Assembly (NCBI GenBank): GCA_003427395.1
Contig: BFEA01000164.1
Location: 2,456,197 to 2,515,547 of the forward strand
Direction of reading: 5' to 3'
From: Chara braunii
Lineage: Eukaryota; Streptophyta; Charophyceae; Charales; Characeae
DNA length: 59,351 bases
Made by a program: the position numbers and the translations under genes. The notes beneath the pieces are model-generated. The model was not told the origin of the DNA, did no database searches, and saw only the letters and a program-made list of their open reading frames with translations. Positions 45,960 through 56,519 of the stretch are shown here, piece after piece (the first letter of the stretch is position 1; each line of letters opens with the position of its first letter).

Positions 45960-46778
45960 GTCGGTTGCCGATTCGTCGGCTCACGACTCAATTCGTACTC
46001 GCTCCCCATACTCAACCTAAAAGGCTTTAGCCCTGGTGATCTTTTTGTTTGTTAAGGGTATCACCCGGACTTTTATTGAATGACCATTTAACAAAGGTAC
46101 TAAGTATTTAACTGAGGGTGGTCGGCTGGAGGTTAGAGTTTGCATGGCTAAAGCGAGGGGTATGAGCATAGGAACCGGTTGGAGTTGACTCCTCGTAGTG
46201 TGTGGATTCTTGTCTGACTTTTGATGTGATTGCAGGTATATTCAAAGACTTGGGGGTTTGGTTGGGCGGCCCTGCGGCCGCATATATATGTATGGCTAGG
46301 AGGAGACCCACTATGACTGTAAGAAGTGATTGTCACATAATTATTCCCCTTGTGCATATATATATATATATATGGGTGTCAGTGCTTATGTACCTACGTG
46401 TGGGAGTAGCGTGGTCTGAAGCGCCAGCGTACTAAGGGTCAGTCGAAGGTTGGGTGAAGGGAAGGGATAACCCCTCGCCAATTCCGGTTTATTTTCCTTG
46501 TTGCGATTTATCTTGGTGGAATGATAAAGTTCCGGGCGGAAGGGTCAGCGTGTCGCTGGTGATGCGCTAGACAACTACCACCGCTTCAAACTCCTTCCTA
46601 CTCTAGGGGCCGTCCTGCCCCACACCCGTTGGGACACCTCAGGCTGCAGAAGACGGAAAGNCCCTCAGGCCGGTTTGGCGCGCGCTATAGGGTTACCCCC
46701 ATTGGCTCGCGCTTCAGCCAACGCCTGAGCGTCGAAGGGGGACCCCTTGGCTCAGAGTAAGCCATTTGGGTGTGGGCA

Positions 46779-47228
46779 NNNNNNNNNNNNNNNNNNNNNN
46801 NNNNNNNNNNNNNNNNNNNNNNNNNNNNNNNNNNNNNNNNNNNNNNNNNNNNNNNNNNNNNNNNNNNNNNNNNNNNNNNNNNNNNNNNNNNNNNNNNNNN
46901 NNNNNNNNNNNNNNNNNNNNNNNNNNNNNNNNNNNNNNNNNNNNNNNNNNNNNNNNNNNNNNNNNNNNNNNNNNNNNNNNNNNNNNNNNNNNNNNNNNNN
47001 NNNNNNNNNNNNNNNNNNNNNNNNNNNNNNNNNNNNNNNNNNNNNNNNNNNNNNNNNNNNNNNNNNNNNNNNNNNNNNNNNNNNNNNNNNNNNNNNNNNN
47101 NNNNNNNNNNNNNNNNNNNNNNNNNNNNNNNNNNNNNNNNNNNNNNNNNNNNNNNNNNNNNNNNNNNNNNNNNNNNNNNNNNNNNNNNNNNNNNNNNNNN
47201 NNNNNNNNNNNNNNNNNNNNNNNNNNNN
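46779..47228. other. Assembly gap (450 N)
   Basis: Unknown sequence in the leader upstream of gag; a further single N lies at 46,661. Confidence 1.
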
Positions 47229-47290
47229 TCAGCTAATGGGGGTTGGAGTGAGTTCCCTTTTTGCGCTTTCATGGTTGGACGTTACAGTCC

Positions 47291-47333
47291 GTGGCGGCCG
47301 TCAAAGTCAAACCCCTTGATGTTTGACCGCCAC
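47291..47333 (+). repeat. Strong hairpin upstream of gag
   Basis: GTGGCG/CGCCAC, then (after a 3-nt bulge) GTCAAA/TTTGAC, then TCAA/TTGA around ACCCC. The three stacked helices span 43 nt and would form a stable RNA fold, about 300 nt before the gag start. Confidence 0.6.
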
Positions 47334-47426
47334 GACAACTTAAAGCTGTCTACTCAACCCCTTTGCACAGGGCGCAGAAGAGGGTGTGGTCTTCAACCGC
47401 GCATGGTGGTTGTCCAGCGTCGAGAG

Positions 47427-47487
47427 ATTAACCCTCAGGGCGAGTGTCAGCCGACACTTGAGTGTCGAATGCGACCCTCGAGGTTAA
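47427..47487 (+). repeat. Nested inverted repeat upstream of gag
   Basis: TTAACC near 47,429 pairs with GGTTAA near 47,482, and inside it CGACACT/AGTGTCG (47,452-47,467) forms a 7-bp stem. Possible leader structure. Confidence 0.5.
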
Positions 47488-47628
47488 CGAGGACCGCTAT
47501 GGTAGTAAGTATAGATGACTCGGTTGACTGGCGGTACGGTTGATAGAGCGAATGAGGTAAATGTGTGAGGATACCCTATGGTGGGGATAAGTCCTGTTTA
47601 GGCGAGCCTAGGGGGAACAGAGATAGGA

Positions 47629-48543
47629 ATGTCTGCCAGGTCTAGAATATCGAGGGTAGAAGTGGTTGGCGCGATAAGATCGGCTGAAATTGGATTGCTG
47701 AGAGGAACCCTTGCGTCCCATCGTCTTTGTAACAGGAAGGTTGGACTTCAGGGCATTCAGCCCGAGATGCCAGAAGCTATGGCGGACGGCGGGAGAAAGC
47801 TCCTAACGATCGACGACCTTGTTGAGGCCCTGGATAAGCACGAGAGAGCACCGAGCAATGTCCCGAAGGTTGATACCTTCCACTTCAAAGGAGAACGGGT
47901 GTTCGACTGGCTGGACCTGACGGAGGAAGCCTTAGTAGGGTTGTCGGACGAGGTCAAGCTCCAGCGAGTCCTGAGATATGTCCTTCATAGCCACCATCAC
48001 GAAGTGGGCAAGGTCGTGGAGGGCGCCAATGGTAGTTGGGCAAGGTTCAGGGACATGATGCAGAGAAAGTACAGGTTGGGGGATGGCTTGCTAACCACGG
48101 TGGATTTGGAGGCCATGAATAAGGATGACTTCTCTACAATTGGGGCGTTTGTGCACGAGTTTAAAAGGAGGGCGCGGAAGGTGCACGGGATCGCTGAAGA
48201 AACGCAGTGTGCCATATTTTTGGGTTTGCTTATTGGCTCGGAGGCCTCGGAGTTGACGGGTCATGGAGGGGGAAGTGAGAAACTCACCTGGGCCACTATT
48301 GATAAAGAGGTGGAGGAGGGGAGCCTGGACCAGGTGGAGCAACATCAGGTGCGGCTGCAAAGGCGCAAGAGAAAGGAAAGAGACCGCCGCGTCCAGGACC
48401 CCAGGGGTGAAGAGGATCGTTATGGACGTATTGGCAGAGGCGGTCGCTGGGTACATGCGCAGGGTAGCGCAGAGCTAAGGAGCGAAGAGGTAGCGGGCAG
48501 CGAGGTAGCGGGCACTGCACAGTTGGCTGCGGTCGAAAAGTGA
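47629..48543 (+). pseudogene. gag: Gag-like capsid protein, frameshifted
   Basis: A 304-codon frame from ATG 47,629; an alternative in-frame ATG at 47,767 starts close to the conserved part. Residues about 80-200 look like a retrotransposon Gag capsid domain: VDTFHFKGERVFDWLDL, then a WARFRDMMQRKYRLGD helix and FSTIGAFVHEFKRRARKVHG. It would form the particle that packages the RNA. Near codon 250 (about 48,380) the likely reading moves to the +1 frame (TPGVKRIVMDVLAEA), which then stops at 48,476-48,478. No CCHC knuckle is visible in either frame. The assignment to Gag is firm in general character; exact family is inferred. Confidence 0.75.
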
Positions 48544-48556
48544 CACTAGCCAGAAG

Positions 48557-49377
48557 TTGAGCAGCACGGGGGAGGCCGAGCGACGGGGACTAAAGCAGTG
48601 CTGCGTCGAATCGGACGATGAGGGGCGGGAAGACGAGGGAGAGCTGGCCACACTCCTCCTGGGAAGGGTGGAAGATCTGTTGGAAAAGGTGGGGAGATAC
48701 CAGTGGAAGCTGCAAGTCCTGTGTGAAGAAGGTCGAGAGTGGGAGGCCAATCTGCCTAAGGTCTTCCTCTACGACTTGGACCAGAGCCTTCGCCAGGACA
48801 ACAGGGGTACCTAAAAGTGGCGACTGTAGGGACGGGCCCTAGGTCAGGTATGGCCTATAGGCCCCCCACGTCGCATGGGAGGGTGTCGCAGGCGGCTCGG
48901 ACCAGGGGCCAAAATAAGGCTGGGCCTAGTCAAGAGCCCAGCCAGGTGCCCAGTCAGGCACCCCCTCGCAAGGAGCCTGAGCCCGGACGTAGGAAGGAGG
49001 TGGTGGAGGTTCCGAAGGAAGAGGATGACGATGAAGAGGATGAGAGGCTCCGACAAGAGGAGGATCAGCGGGCGGAGCTGAGGGCCAAAAAGAGGGGGGC
49101 CTAGAAGGAGGTCGAGCCAAGCCTGCCCGACAGTGTGCCTAAGAGGAAGAAATACGCGGTCCGGATGGAGGAAGGCTTTGATGTGGAGTGGATGGTGGAC
49201 GAACTACTGGAAGGCCACAATGACTTGATGAACCTAAAGGACATCCTGGCGTCGCCTCCAAGGCTCCGTGGTGAGTTGAAGGGACGACTGTCGCGAAGGC
49301 TAGTGCCGAATGTCCATCTGAGTACGGTCCTGCCTAGAGAGGTGGAGTGGACTGAGGCAGGGACGAGGATGGATTGA
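48557..49377 (+). pseudogene. Gag-pol linker region, charged, broken
   Basis: Fragments in two frames. 48,557-48,814 has a Leu-rich segment (VEDLLEKVGRYQWKLQ). 48,817-49,104 is basic and Gln/Pro-rich, then has an acidic EEDDDEEDERLRQEED stretch and stops at 49,102. 49,135-49,377 (VRMEEGFDVEWMVDELLEG) stops at TGA 49,375. It probably joined gag to protease in the ancestor. No known domain is recognised. Confidence 0.5.
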
Positions 49378-49383
49378 AAATGT

Positions 49384-50134
49384 GTGGCGTGCGGGCATGT
49401 GGATTTGGTAATAAGGAACCAGAAATGCAATGGGATGGTGGACACGGGCGCAGAGATGAACATCATCAGGGAGAAGGAGGCGGTGATGATAGGCATGGAG
49501 ATCGACCACTCGGACCATGGCATGTTGCTCGGCGCTAACTGCAAGGCTGCCTTTTGCGGCACAGCGTCAAATGTGATTATAGTGTTTTGGGAAGGTGCGA
49601 GCCAGGACTTGTTTTTTCGTTATGCCCGATGTCGATCACCCCATCCTTCTGGGGCGGTCATTTCTGTGCAAGACGGAAATGTTGATTTTCAACAAGCATG
49701 ACGGAACAATGATCTTGCTCCTGTGCAACCCGGCGTGTGGGAATCATGAAGTTATCACCTGCCGGAACACAGGGCCGGGGAGCGGGAGGAATAGGCCCAA
49801 TCTAGGCTTGTTCACCTTTGAGGAATCAGAGAGCGAGCGGAGACGGCTTTGGGAAGTGTCTGAGGAGGAAGGTAGGGCTGAGGTGCTGACATTGAGCCTC
49901 ACGGATGTGAATAAGGCCATGGAGGTGGTATCGGCTCATGACATGGCGGACCCGGAGGCCATTAAGGCATTGAGGGAACAGGTTTTGGAGAACCCTCAGG
50001 TAGGGGAGGTGGAGTTGGTGTATCGGCTTCCGGGAGGGAGGGGAGACCCTGCGATGGCCCAGGCCCGAGCGACGAGTAGGCCTTTTTTAGGGGAGGGCTT
50101 AAGTAGGGTTCCCAAAGGCGGTACAAGACCATAG
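49384..50134 (+). pseudogene. pol: Retropepsin-like aspartic protease
   Basis: The catalytic motif DTGA (49,441-49,452) follows a hydrophobic strand, CNGMV, and is followed by EMNIIREKEA. The protease reading passes to the +1 frame near 49,590 (VIIV, then RARTCFFVMPDVDHPILLGRSF). There the ILLGRSF word corresponds to the second hydrophobic-Gly motif of retropepsins. The enzyme would process the Gag-Pol polyprotein. After the domain a Cys/His-containing stretch and an acidic linker follow to a stop at 50,132. One frameshift inactivates it. Confidence 0.7.
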
Positions 50135-50157
50135 ACAAGAAGTGTCGCCCAGTTCCC

Positions 50158-51844
50158 GTGCTCGTCACAGAGGATGAGGAGGCCTATTACGAGCGGGAGC
50201 GAGGTCTGATACGGCGTATGCGGGAGCATGCGTTGGCCGGGCCGTGCCGTATTAACGATGAGAACGAGGGAAAGCTGATAATCGGGGAGCCCGACTTCCT
50301 ATCGCCCCAAGAAAGAGTGTTGATGGTGAGGCTGATGAAGAAAAGGCACCGGGCATATGCATTCAATGACGACGAACGTGGGAGGCTGGATGTGGATACG
50401 AATCCACACTGTTCCACACAAGCCATGGAATCTAAGGGGCGCACGATACCCAAATCCGAATGAGGAAAAGAAGGTGGTGGAGTACCTGGACGGCAAGATG
50501 CAGACACACATGGCCGACTATTCCAGTGGACTGTATGCGTCGCCTTGGTTTTGTTTTATTAAAATGAATGGGACGCTAAGGTGGGTGCAGGACTTGCAAC
50601 GACTAAATGCGGTGACAGTGCGAGACGCGAGAGGATTGCCGAACGCGGACGAATTGTCAGAATCGTGTGCAAGGAGGCCTATAATCTCGCTTATAGACCT
50701 CTACTCAGAGTATGACCAATTCCCCGTATACCCGCCAAACAGGCCCGTAACGGCAATGCACACTCCCAGAGGGTTGATTCATATGAACGTGGCACCTCAA
50801 GGTTGGACGAATGCAGTGGCAATGGTGCAAAGGCATATGATCAGAGCCATGCAGACGGTTAGCCCACATATCACTCAGCCCTATGTCGATGACCTGGCGG
50901 TCAAAGGTCCAAAGGAGAAGGAGGAAGACGAAGTGATGCCCGGTGTGCGACGCTTTGTTTGGAAGCATGTCCAAGACATCGATCAGGTTCTGGGGTAAAT
51001 GGAGGAACATAACTTGACGGCGAGTGGCCCCAAGTCGAAACATTCTATGAGGGAGACCACGATTCTAGGCTTTGTCTGTGATGAGAGTGGGCGAAGGCCT
51101 GATGTAAAGAAGACAGACAAGATTCTTGAGTGGCCGGAGCCCTTCCGCTCGATAACGGATGTGAGGAGCTTCCCTGGGACGTGTGGATTTTGGAGGAGCT
51201 TCGTGAAGGACTTTGCCACGAAGACGGAGCATTTAAAGAAGTTGGTGCGCCAAGATCAAGAATGGGTCTAGGGCGAAGACCAGGAAGAGGCGGTCGGTAG
51301 GATGAAGGAAGAGTTTAAGGAAGGAGGTTTGGTATTGGGGGCGCCAAACTATGAGGCCACGGAGGAAAGACCATTCGTCATTGAGACGGACGCTGGGCCA
51401 ACTGCCTTGGGAGGAATCCTGATCCAGGCAGATACTGAAGGGAAGGAGAGGCCGCTAAGATTCGAAAGTCGTACCCTCAATACAACTGAGAGGAACTACT
51501 CTCAGTTCAAGAAGGAGACGTTGGCGGTACTTCATTGCCTAAGGACCTTTCGGAACTACGTTTTTGGCAGGAGGCTCATCTTGAGGGTGGACCCTACTGC
51601 GCTGGCATGTGCACTAAAGAATTATACTCCATCTGACCCAACCGTCGCAAAATGGTTGACCTACATTTGGACGTTTAATTTCGAGCTGGAGAGGATCCCA
51701 GGGAACAAGAACAGGGCGGACGGGTTAAGCCGCATCAACTGGGACAGATCGTACGAGGAGTCGATAGAAGATACACCGCAAGTTGATGGGTTTTTGGATC
51801 AAGAGGAGGACGTCCGCCTGCACATAAACGAATGGTCTCCGTGA
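50158..51844 (+). pseudogene. pol: Reverse transcriptase and RNase H, Ty3/gypsy type
   Basis: The linker (50,158-~50,400) shifts frame near 50,405. The RT then shows WVQDLQRLNAVT, the first catalytic Asp in LIDLYSEYDQF (codon 50,696), TPRGLIHMNVAPQGW and the catalytic YVDD at 50,882-50,893. A TAA at 50,996 and a TAG at 51,269 (a Trp position in WVWGED-like context) interrupt the same frame. RNase H follows from FVIETDAGPTALGG (Asp codon 51,389), with KKETLAVLH, RVDPTAL and NRADGLSR giving the expected acidic residues. It would copy element RNA into DNA and remove the template. A stop at 51,842 ends this part. Confidence 0.85.
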
Positions 51845-53460
51845 GTGCCCAGTTGCGTCAGTCACCCCATATGGCTGGCACCAAAGGAGTACGAGCAGAA
51901 GGAAGAGTTAGTCCTCAGCCCTTTGAGGAGGAGGATCCGTGTGGAAGTAAGGATGTTGGTTGGATGATGAAGTTGGCGTTGGCAGGTACGCAAAGTCTGG
52001 TGGAGGAAGTGAGGACAATAGAGGAAGGTCCCACTCAGGTAGAGGAGCATGAGCAGCTAATGGGAGGGATGTACCTGCTCACCAATACGCTCCTGCAAGG
52101 GGACTTCGACCGGAAGGGCTCGTTCAGTCACGAGGAGAATGAGATTCTGATTCCTGAAAGCCGAGATAACGAATTCGAGAAAGGAGAAATCAAGGAGGCG
52201 TTTCGAGCGAAGGAGTACAATGGGACCTACCGGGAATTGGGGTTACTCCTATCATGTGAGATGAGTGATAGAGATGCAAGTGCCAAGGCACAAAAGATGA
52301 GACACCTCTATGTGGTAAGAGACGGCCACTTGTTTATAAAGCGGCAGGTCGGGAACCCCATGAGGATCGTATGTGGGAGAAACCGGCAAATTGACATCAT
52401 AGCGGCCGTACACGATGGTATAGCAGGGGGGCACAGAGGGGTAAGTGCCACATGCGCGAAGATAAGCGAGCTCTACCATTGGGACGGGATGCTGACGATG
52501 GTTATCAAATATTGTCGGTCCTGTATACCTTGTCAAGAGAGGTCAGCGCAAAGGCCTGGAGAACCCCTACACCCGAGGTTAGAAAGGGAAGTGGGTGCGG
52601 TCGTACACCTGAACCTGTTATTCATGCCAGCAGGGGAAAATGGGTGTAACTACATCTTCGATGCACGGGATAACCTTATTGGGTTTGTGGACGGACGAGC
52701 TATCCGGATAAAGACTGGCCCGGTCTTGGCAAACTGCATCGAGGAGTATTACCTGCGATACCCTTTCGTCAGGGAGTTCGTGATGGATCGAGGATCAGAG
52801 TTTACTTGCAATGAGGTGAGGACGTTGCTTGCAGGGTGTGGCGTAGTGGCCAACTATACTACGGCCGCACACCCTTAAGCAAACGCTCCTGTGGAGAGAG
52901 GGCACAGTACCATCACGAATCTCCTGGCTAAGTGGACAGAGGGCAAGCCTGGTCAGTGACCGAAGTTCCTACGGACAACTTTCTTCGTGGAGAATGTTAC
53001 GGTAAAAAGGACTACCAAGTACGCGCCAGCCACGCTATGGTACGGGAGGCATGCCACCTTTCCCATAGAAAACTTTATGAAGACGTGGAGGCGCTAGGAC
53101 TTGGAGGTAAACCTGTCTTTCGAAGAACTGCTCGATATTCGGGCGCGGCAAGTGGGCACGGCCAAAGAAAGATTGCGAGAGGCCGCTGGTCAGGTGGAAA
53201 GAAGTCGCATGGAAGTTAAGATGAGGTGGGACCAGATGGCACGAGTAAGAAAGGAGTCGTTGGCAGTAGGGGATGTCGTATTATTATACGACTCCTCTTT
53301 GGAAAAGCAATGGTCGAGGAAGCTTGACAAGAGATGGTTGGGCCCCTATAGAATATTGCGGTGCGGCGAATTTGGGGCCTATCAGATCGAGGAGCTAGAC
53401 GGGACAGGGTGGTAGGATTGGGTATCAGGGACCAGGCTGAAGAAGTTCGTGGCCAGGGAA
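51845..53460 (+). pseudogene. pol: Integrase with D-to-N change and stops
   Basis: After a frame change near 51,920, the integrase shows an HHCC zinc-binding part (His codons 52,411 and 52,432; Cys 52,513 and 52,522). The catalytic core follows. The first Asp position is AAC (Asn, 52,612-52,614, VHLNLLF), the second Asp is intact (MDRGSEF, 52,786) and the Glu at 52,894 gives exact D-35-E spacing. In-frame stops: TAA 52,876, TGA 52,957, TAG 53,095 and TAG 53,413. The C-terminal part has WLGPYRILR, the GPY/F module. It would insert the DNA copy into the genome; this copy is dead several times over. Confidence 0.85.
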
Positions 53461-53500
53461 TAGGTAAAGAATTCTACCCTTCTCAGAGTAGACTGGCCCT

Positions 53501-53560
53501 TGAGGTATCGCATGTTATGGTCAGGACAGGTGAGGTATCGCATGTTATGGTCAGGACAGG
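53501..53560 (+). repeat. Exact 30-bp tandem duplication
   Basis: TGAGGTATCGCATGTTATGG plus ten more bases occurs twice without change, just 3' of the integrase region. The length is a multiple of three. Confidence 0.95.
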
Positions 53561-53612
53561 TGAGGGAGTAGGAAAAGGCATGTATTGTTACAAAAACTTG
53601 ATGAACCAAGGG

Positions 53613-53658
53613 CTAACCTTGTTGTGTGCCTGCTTGCTCTCTCTCACCTGTTGTGCAG
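53613..53658 (+). promoter_or_regulatory. Candidate 3' splice site before the downstream ORF
   Basis: CTAAC (53,613-53,617) fits a branch point. It is followed by a pyrimidine-rich stretch, CTTGCTCTCTCTCACC, and TGTGCAG ending at 53,658. This lies 23 nt before the ATG of the second gag-like ORF. It suggests that a spliced subgenomic RNA could express that ORF, as retroviruses do for env. The donor is not identified. Confidence 0.4.
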
Positions 53659-53680
53659 GTCTGACTTTTCGAAGACAGCC

Positions 53681-56519
53681 ATGCAGAGGGGAGGGAGGGG
53701 CGCGCGGCCACGACAGGGGCCTCAGGGAGCATCAGGAGGGGATGACTCGCACAGACCGGTTGGGAGAGAGTCTACGCCTACCTTCGACGACGGTAACATA
53801 AAGTTTTTTCTGGACTCCTAGCAGGCATATGCGACACGGGAGGGCTGGTCTACCTTGGAGAGAATACGACACCTGAGGGGAGTTGGGCGCTTCGAGGAGC
53901 CTATTGCGCACATTCGAGAGGAGGCGTTGACATGGCAGGATGTGGAGGCGAGGATGCAGATGTTGAGGGCTTCGTCGATGGGACCGGATGGGTTGCCTAT
54001 TCGATTGGAGGAAAGCAACGCGGAGGAGTTCATCCCTGCCTATGAGCAGTATATGCGCGACCAGGGGACTGGGCAGGAGGAGTGGATGCAGATGCTGCCC
54101 CTCTGGACACGGAGGGTGGAGAGGTCGTTGGCGAGGCAGATCCGGGACAGGGAACACAACTGGGAGGACTGCCAGGCCCAGTTGAGACAGGCATTTCGAC
54201 GACTGGAGCCCGAGAAACCAAAGCCCAGGGTGGAGAGACGACAAAGGAGTAAGAGGCCACGGGGCCCAGAGGCGAGAGGGACCAGTACGACCAGAGGGGG
54301 CCGAAAGGCCTTGGCACAGCGAGAGGGGCTAGCAGAGGCCGCCCAGGCAATGGAGCCAGTTCAGGCCGCAGGGCCAGCTCAGGCGGCGGAGCTACCCCCT
54401 ACCTATGGACTCGAGCAGGTGGAGTTTCGCCGAATCACGGGTAGTGATCTACGGGGCCCGTCGCCGACGTTACCAGAGGGGGGGGAGGCGGTGCCGCTGA
54501 GGACGCCACTCGACAGGTTGGAGGCTAATCTCGATGCGTCCCAGTGGGGGGTGTCACAGCTAGGAGCGGACCAGAGAGGACCGGCACGGTATGAGCCAGT
54601 AGAGGAGGAGCCACCTGAGCCGGGGCCCGAGGCGGGGGCTCGCGAACCCGAGGGACCGCAAGCTGAGGGGGTTATCACCGTTGGGGATGATACCACTCCT
54701 CCTACCCCGATTCCAGAACAGGCACGACAGTATTGGCCTGAAGGGATCCCTGAGCCGAATAGCGAGGAGTTGTTGGGGCCCCCACTGGAGGCTACTACGC
54801 CGCCCCCGACGCGGGCTGAGCCAGAGAGGGGCGAGAGGGCGAGGACACCTACCATTGTGGCGCCACAGCTAATTGAGTCTACAGGCACACGCATGGATGT
54901 GGAGGTGCCGACATCTGGGGAGCCTCCGCTAGGACCGCCACCCACTGACGAGGGGACAAGTGAGAAAGATCCACTGCGTACGGGCCACGAGGCGAGGACA
55001 GATAGGCCACCGGAGGAGACGAAAGAAGAGAAGCGCGCAAGGGTGCAGATACGCCTCGAGGAGCTATACCAGGAAAAACTTAGGATGGAGGCTGCAGGAG
55101 AATCGTCGAAACCGCCAATTGACCCTCCGACGAGCGAGCAGAGGATTAGCGAGGCCTGGACCAGCTATGAGGGTGAGAGGGATGCTGTTCGCCTGAGGTC
55201 ACAGGAGGTGGGACAAAAGAATGCGAGGGTGGGCAAGGCACGAGAAACAGAGGACTTGGGATTTTCGGCCGCCAGGATGGAGATTAAGCGTACAGACAGG
55301 AGGATAGGTGAGGTGGCAATCTCGTCCTTCCATCGGTACTCCATGCTCAACGATGAGTTGGCGGCCTCGAGATTAGAGGTGGGACAGTTGTCCAGCCAAC
55401 TGGCAGAAGAGAGGGCAGAGAACCAGGCATGGAGGACCCGCATGGAAGCCAAGGAGGCGGAGTAGGAGAAGAGGCTTCAGGACATGGTAGCGATAGTAGA
55501 AAGGCTCTCGGCCACTAAGGTGGTAGCAGAGCCGGTATGGTATCCAGGGAATGGAGGTACAGGGGCTCTTTGACCAGGAAGGGACGACGGAGATGCCACA
55601 GCAAGAGGGAATGGGGAAGGTATTCCTGGACCCAGCAGAGGCGGCAGCGAGGTGAGAGGCCGAGGAGAGGAGGTTCAGCTTCAGGACTCCCACGGAGTTG
55701 GCCTCGCAACAGGCCACCCCTATGACGATTGAGATCCCTGAGGGCGGGTCGACACAGGGACCCCAACCTCCAGTGGAGGAAGGGGGCCCCACAGAGGAGT
55801 CCCCTACGATCCTTTTGGAGGTGCAGGAGGGTGCCCTTACGGGAGCAGTAGCATCCATCGAGCCGGAGGCAATGGGAGGAGAGGCGTCTCGACTAGATGA
55901 GTTAGTGGCAGCTATGGAGTTGTACATGCCGTCGGGAGAGCCTTAGAGACAGAAGACCCCAGAGTGTGTGCAAGAGATAGGAGAGCTGAGGACGCAGTTA
56001 GGCTCTTGGGCTACTGGAGCTGACTCAGGAGAGCACATCTCAGAGCAGCAGCAGGAGGTTATGAGCGAGCCAGCGGCTGCCGTGACTCCTCAACGTTTTG
56101 ACCGGCATAGGGACGAGGAGGCGGCTGCGATGGGAGGAGTCCGCGAGGGTAGGCCTCTGAGATTGGACACTCCAGCGTACCGGCCCGAGGGAGGTGAGGC
56201 GCTAACAGGGCCGAGTACCCAGACGATGGAGGCGGGGCCAGCAGAATCGTGGAGTATGCCCCAGAGCCACGAGATGAGCAGGGAAACTAGCGAGACGCCG
56301 CCGTTGCCTGAGTCCCAAAGGAAGAGGAGGAGGTGTCGAGGGAGATCAGATGATCAGTGCTTCTTCTGCAAGGACGACATACATAGAGCTCTTCAATGCC
56401 CGAAGTTCCTCAAAGACAAGGCGGCCGGGAGAGTAACAGGGAGTGGTGGGAGAATGTACGACAGGCAGGGGCAGGTGGGGGTAGGGCACAATTATATAGA
56501 CAAAACCAGGAGGCTATGA
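53681..56519 (+). pseudogene. Second gag-like ORF with CCHC zinc knuckle
   Basis: From ATG 53,681 the frame reads TPTFDDGNIKFFLDS, a TAG at 53,819, then QAYATREGW, a Gag-like opening. It continues 536 codons from 53,855 to 55,465, with a helical FIPAYEQYMRDQG...WTRRVERSLARQIRDRE segment typical of Gag capsids. A long Pro/Glu-rich middle follows, then a coiled-coil-like end (MLNDELAASRLEVGQLSSQL). After a TAG at 55,463 and a frameshift near 55,540 it continues in +1, crosses a TAG at 55,944 and ends with a perfect C-x2-C-x4-H-x4-C knuckle (CFFCKDDIHRALQC, 56,358-56,399). It probably bound the element RNA. Its place 3' of pol is unusual. Confidence 0.7.

Larger units (their letters stand above)
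45691..47628 (+). other. Leader between repeat arrays and gag
   Basis: No protein-coding gene recognised. Contains several strong inverted repeats (listed separately), a (TA)n tract near 46,358-46,373 and a 450-N gap. Confidence 0.5.

Noticed and set aside
46685-47543. Open frames spanning the 450-N gap
   Set aside because: Same reason; the readable ends are leader sequence.
43600-47628. tRNA-iMet-type primer-binding site
   Set aside because: No TGGTATCAGAGC-like sequence was found in the leader.
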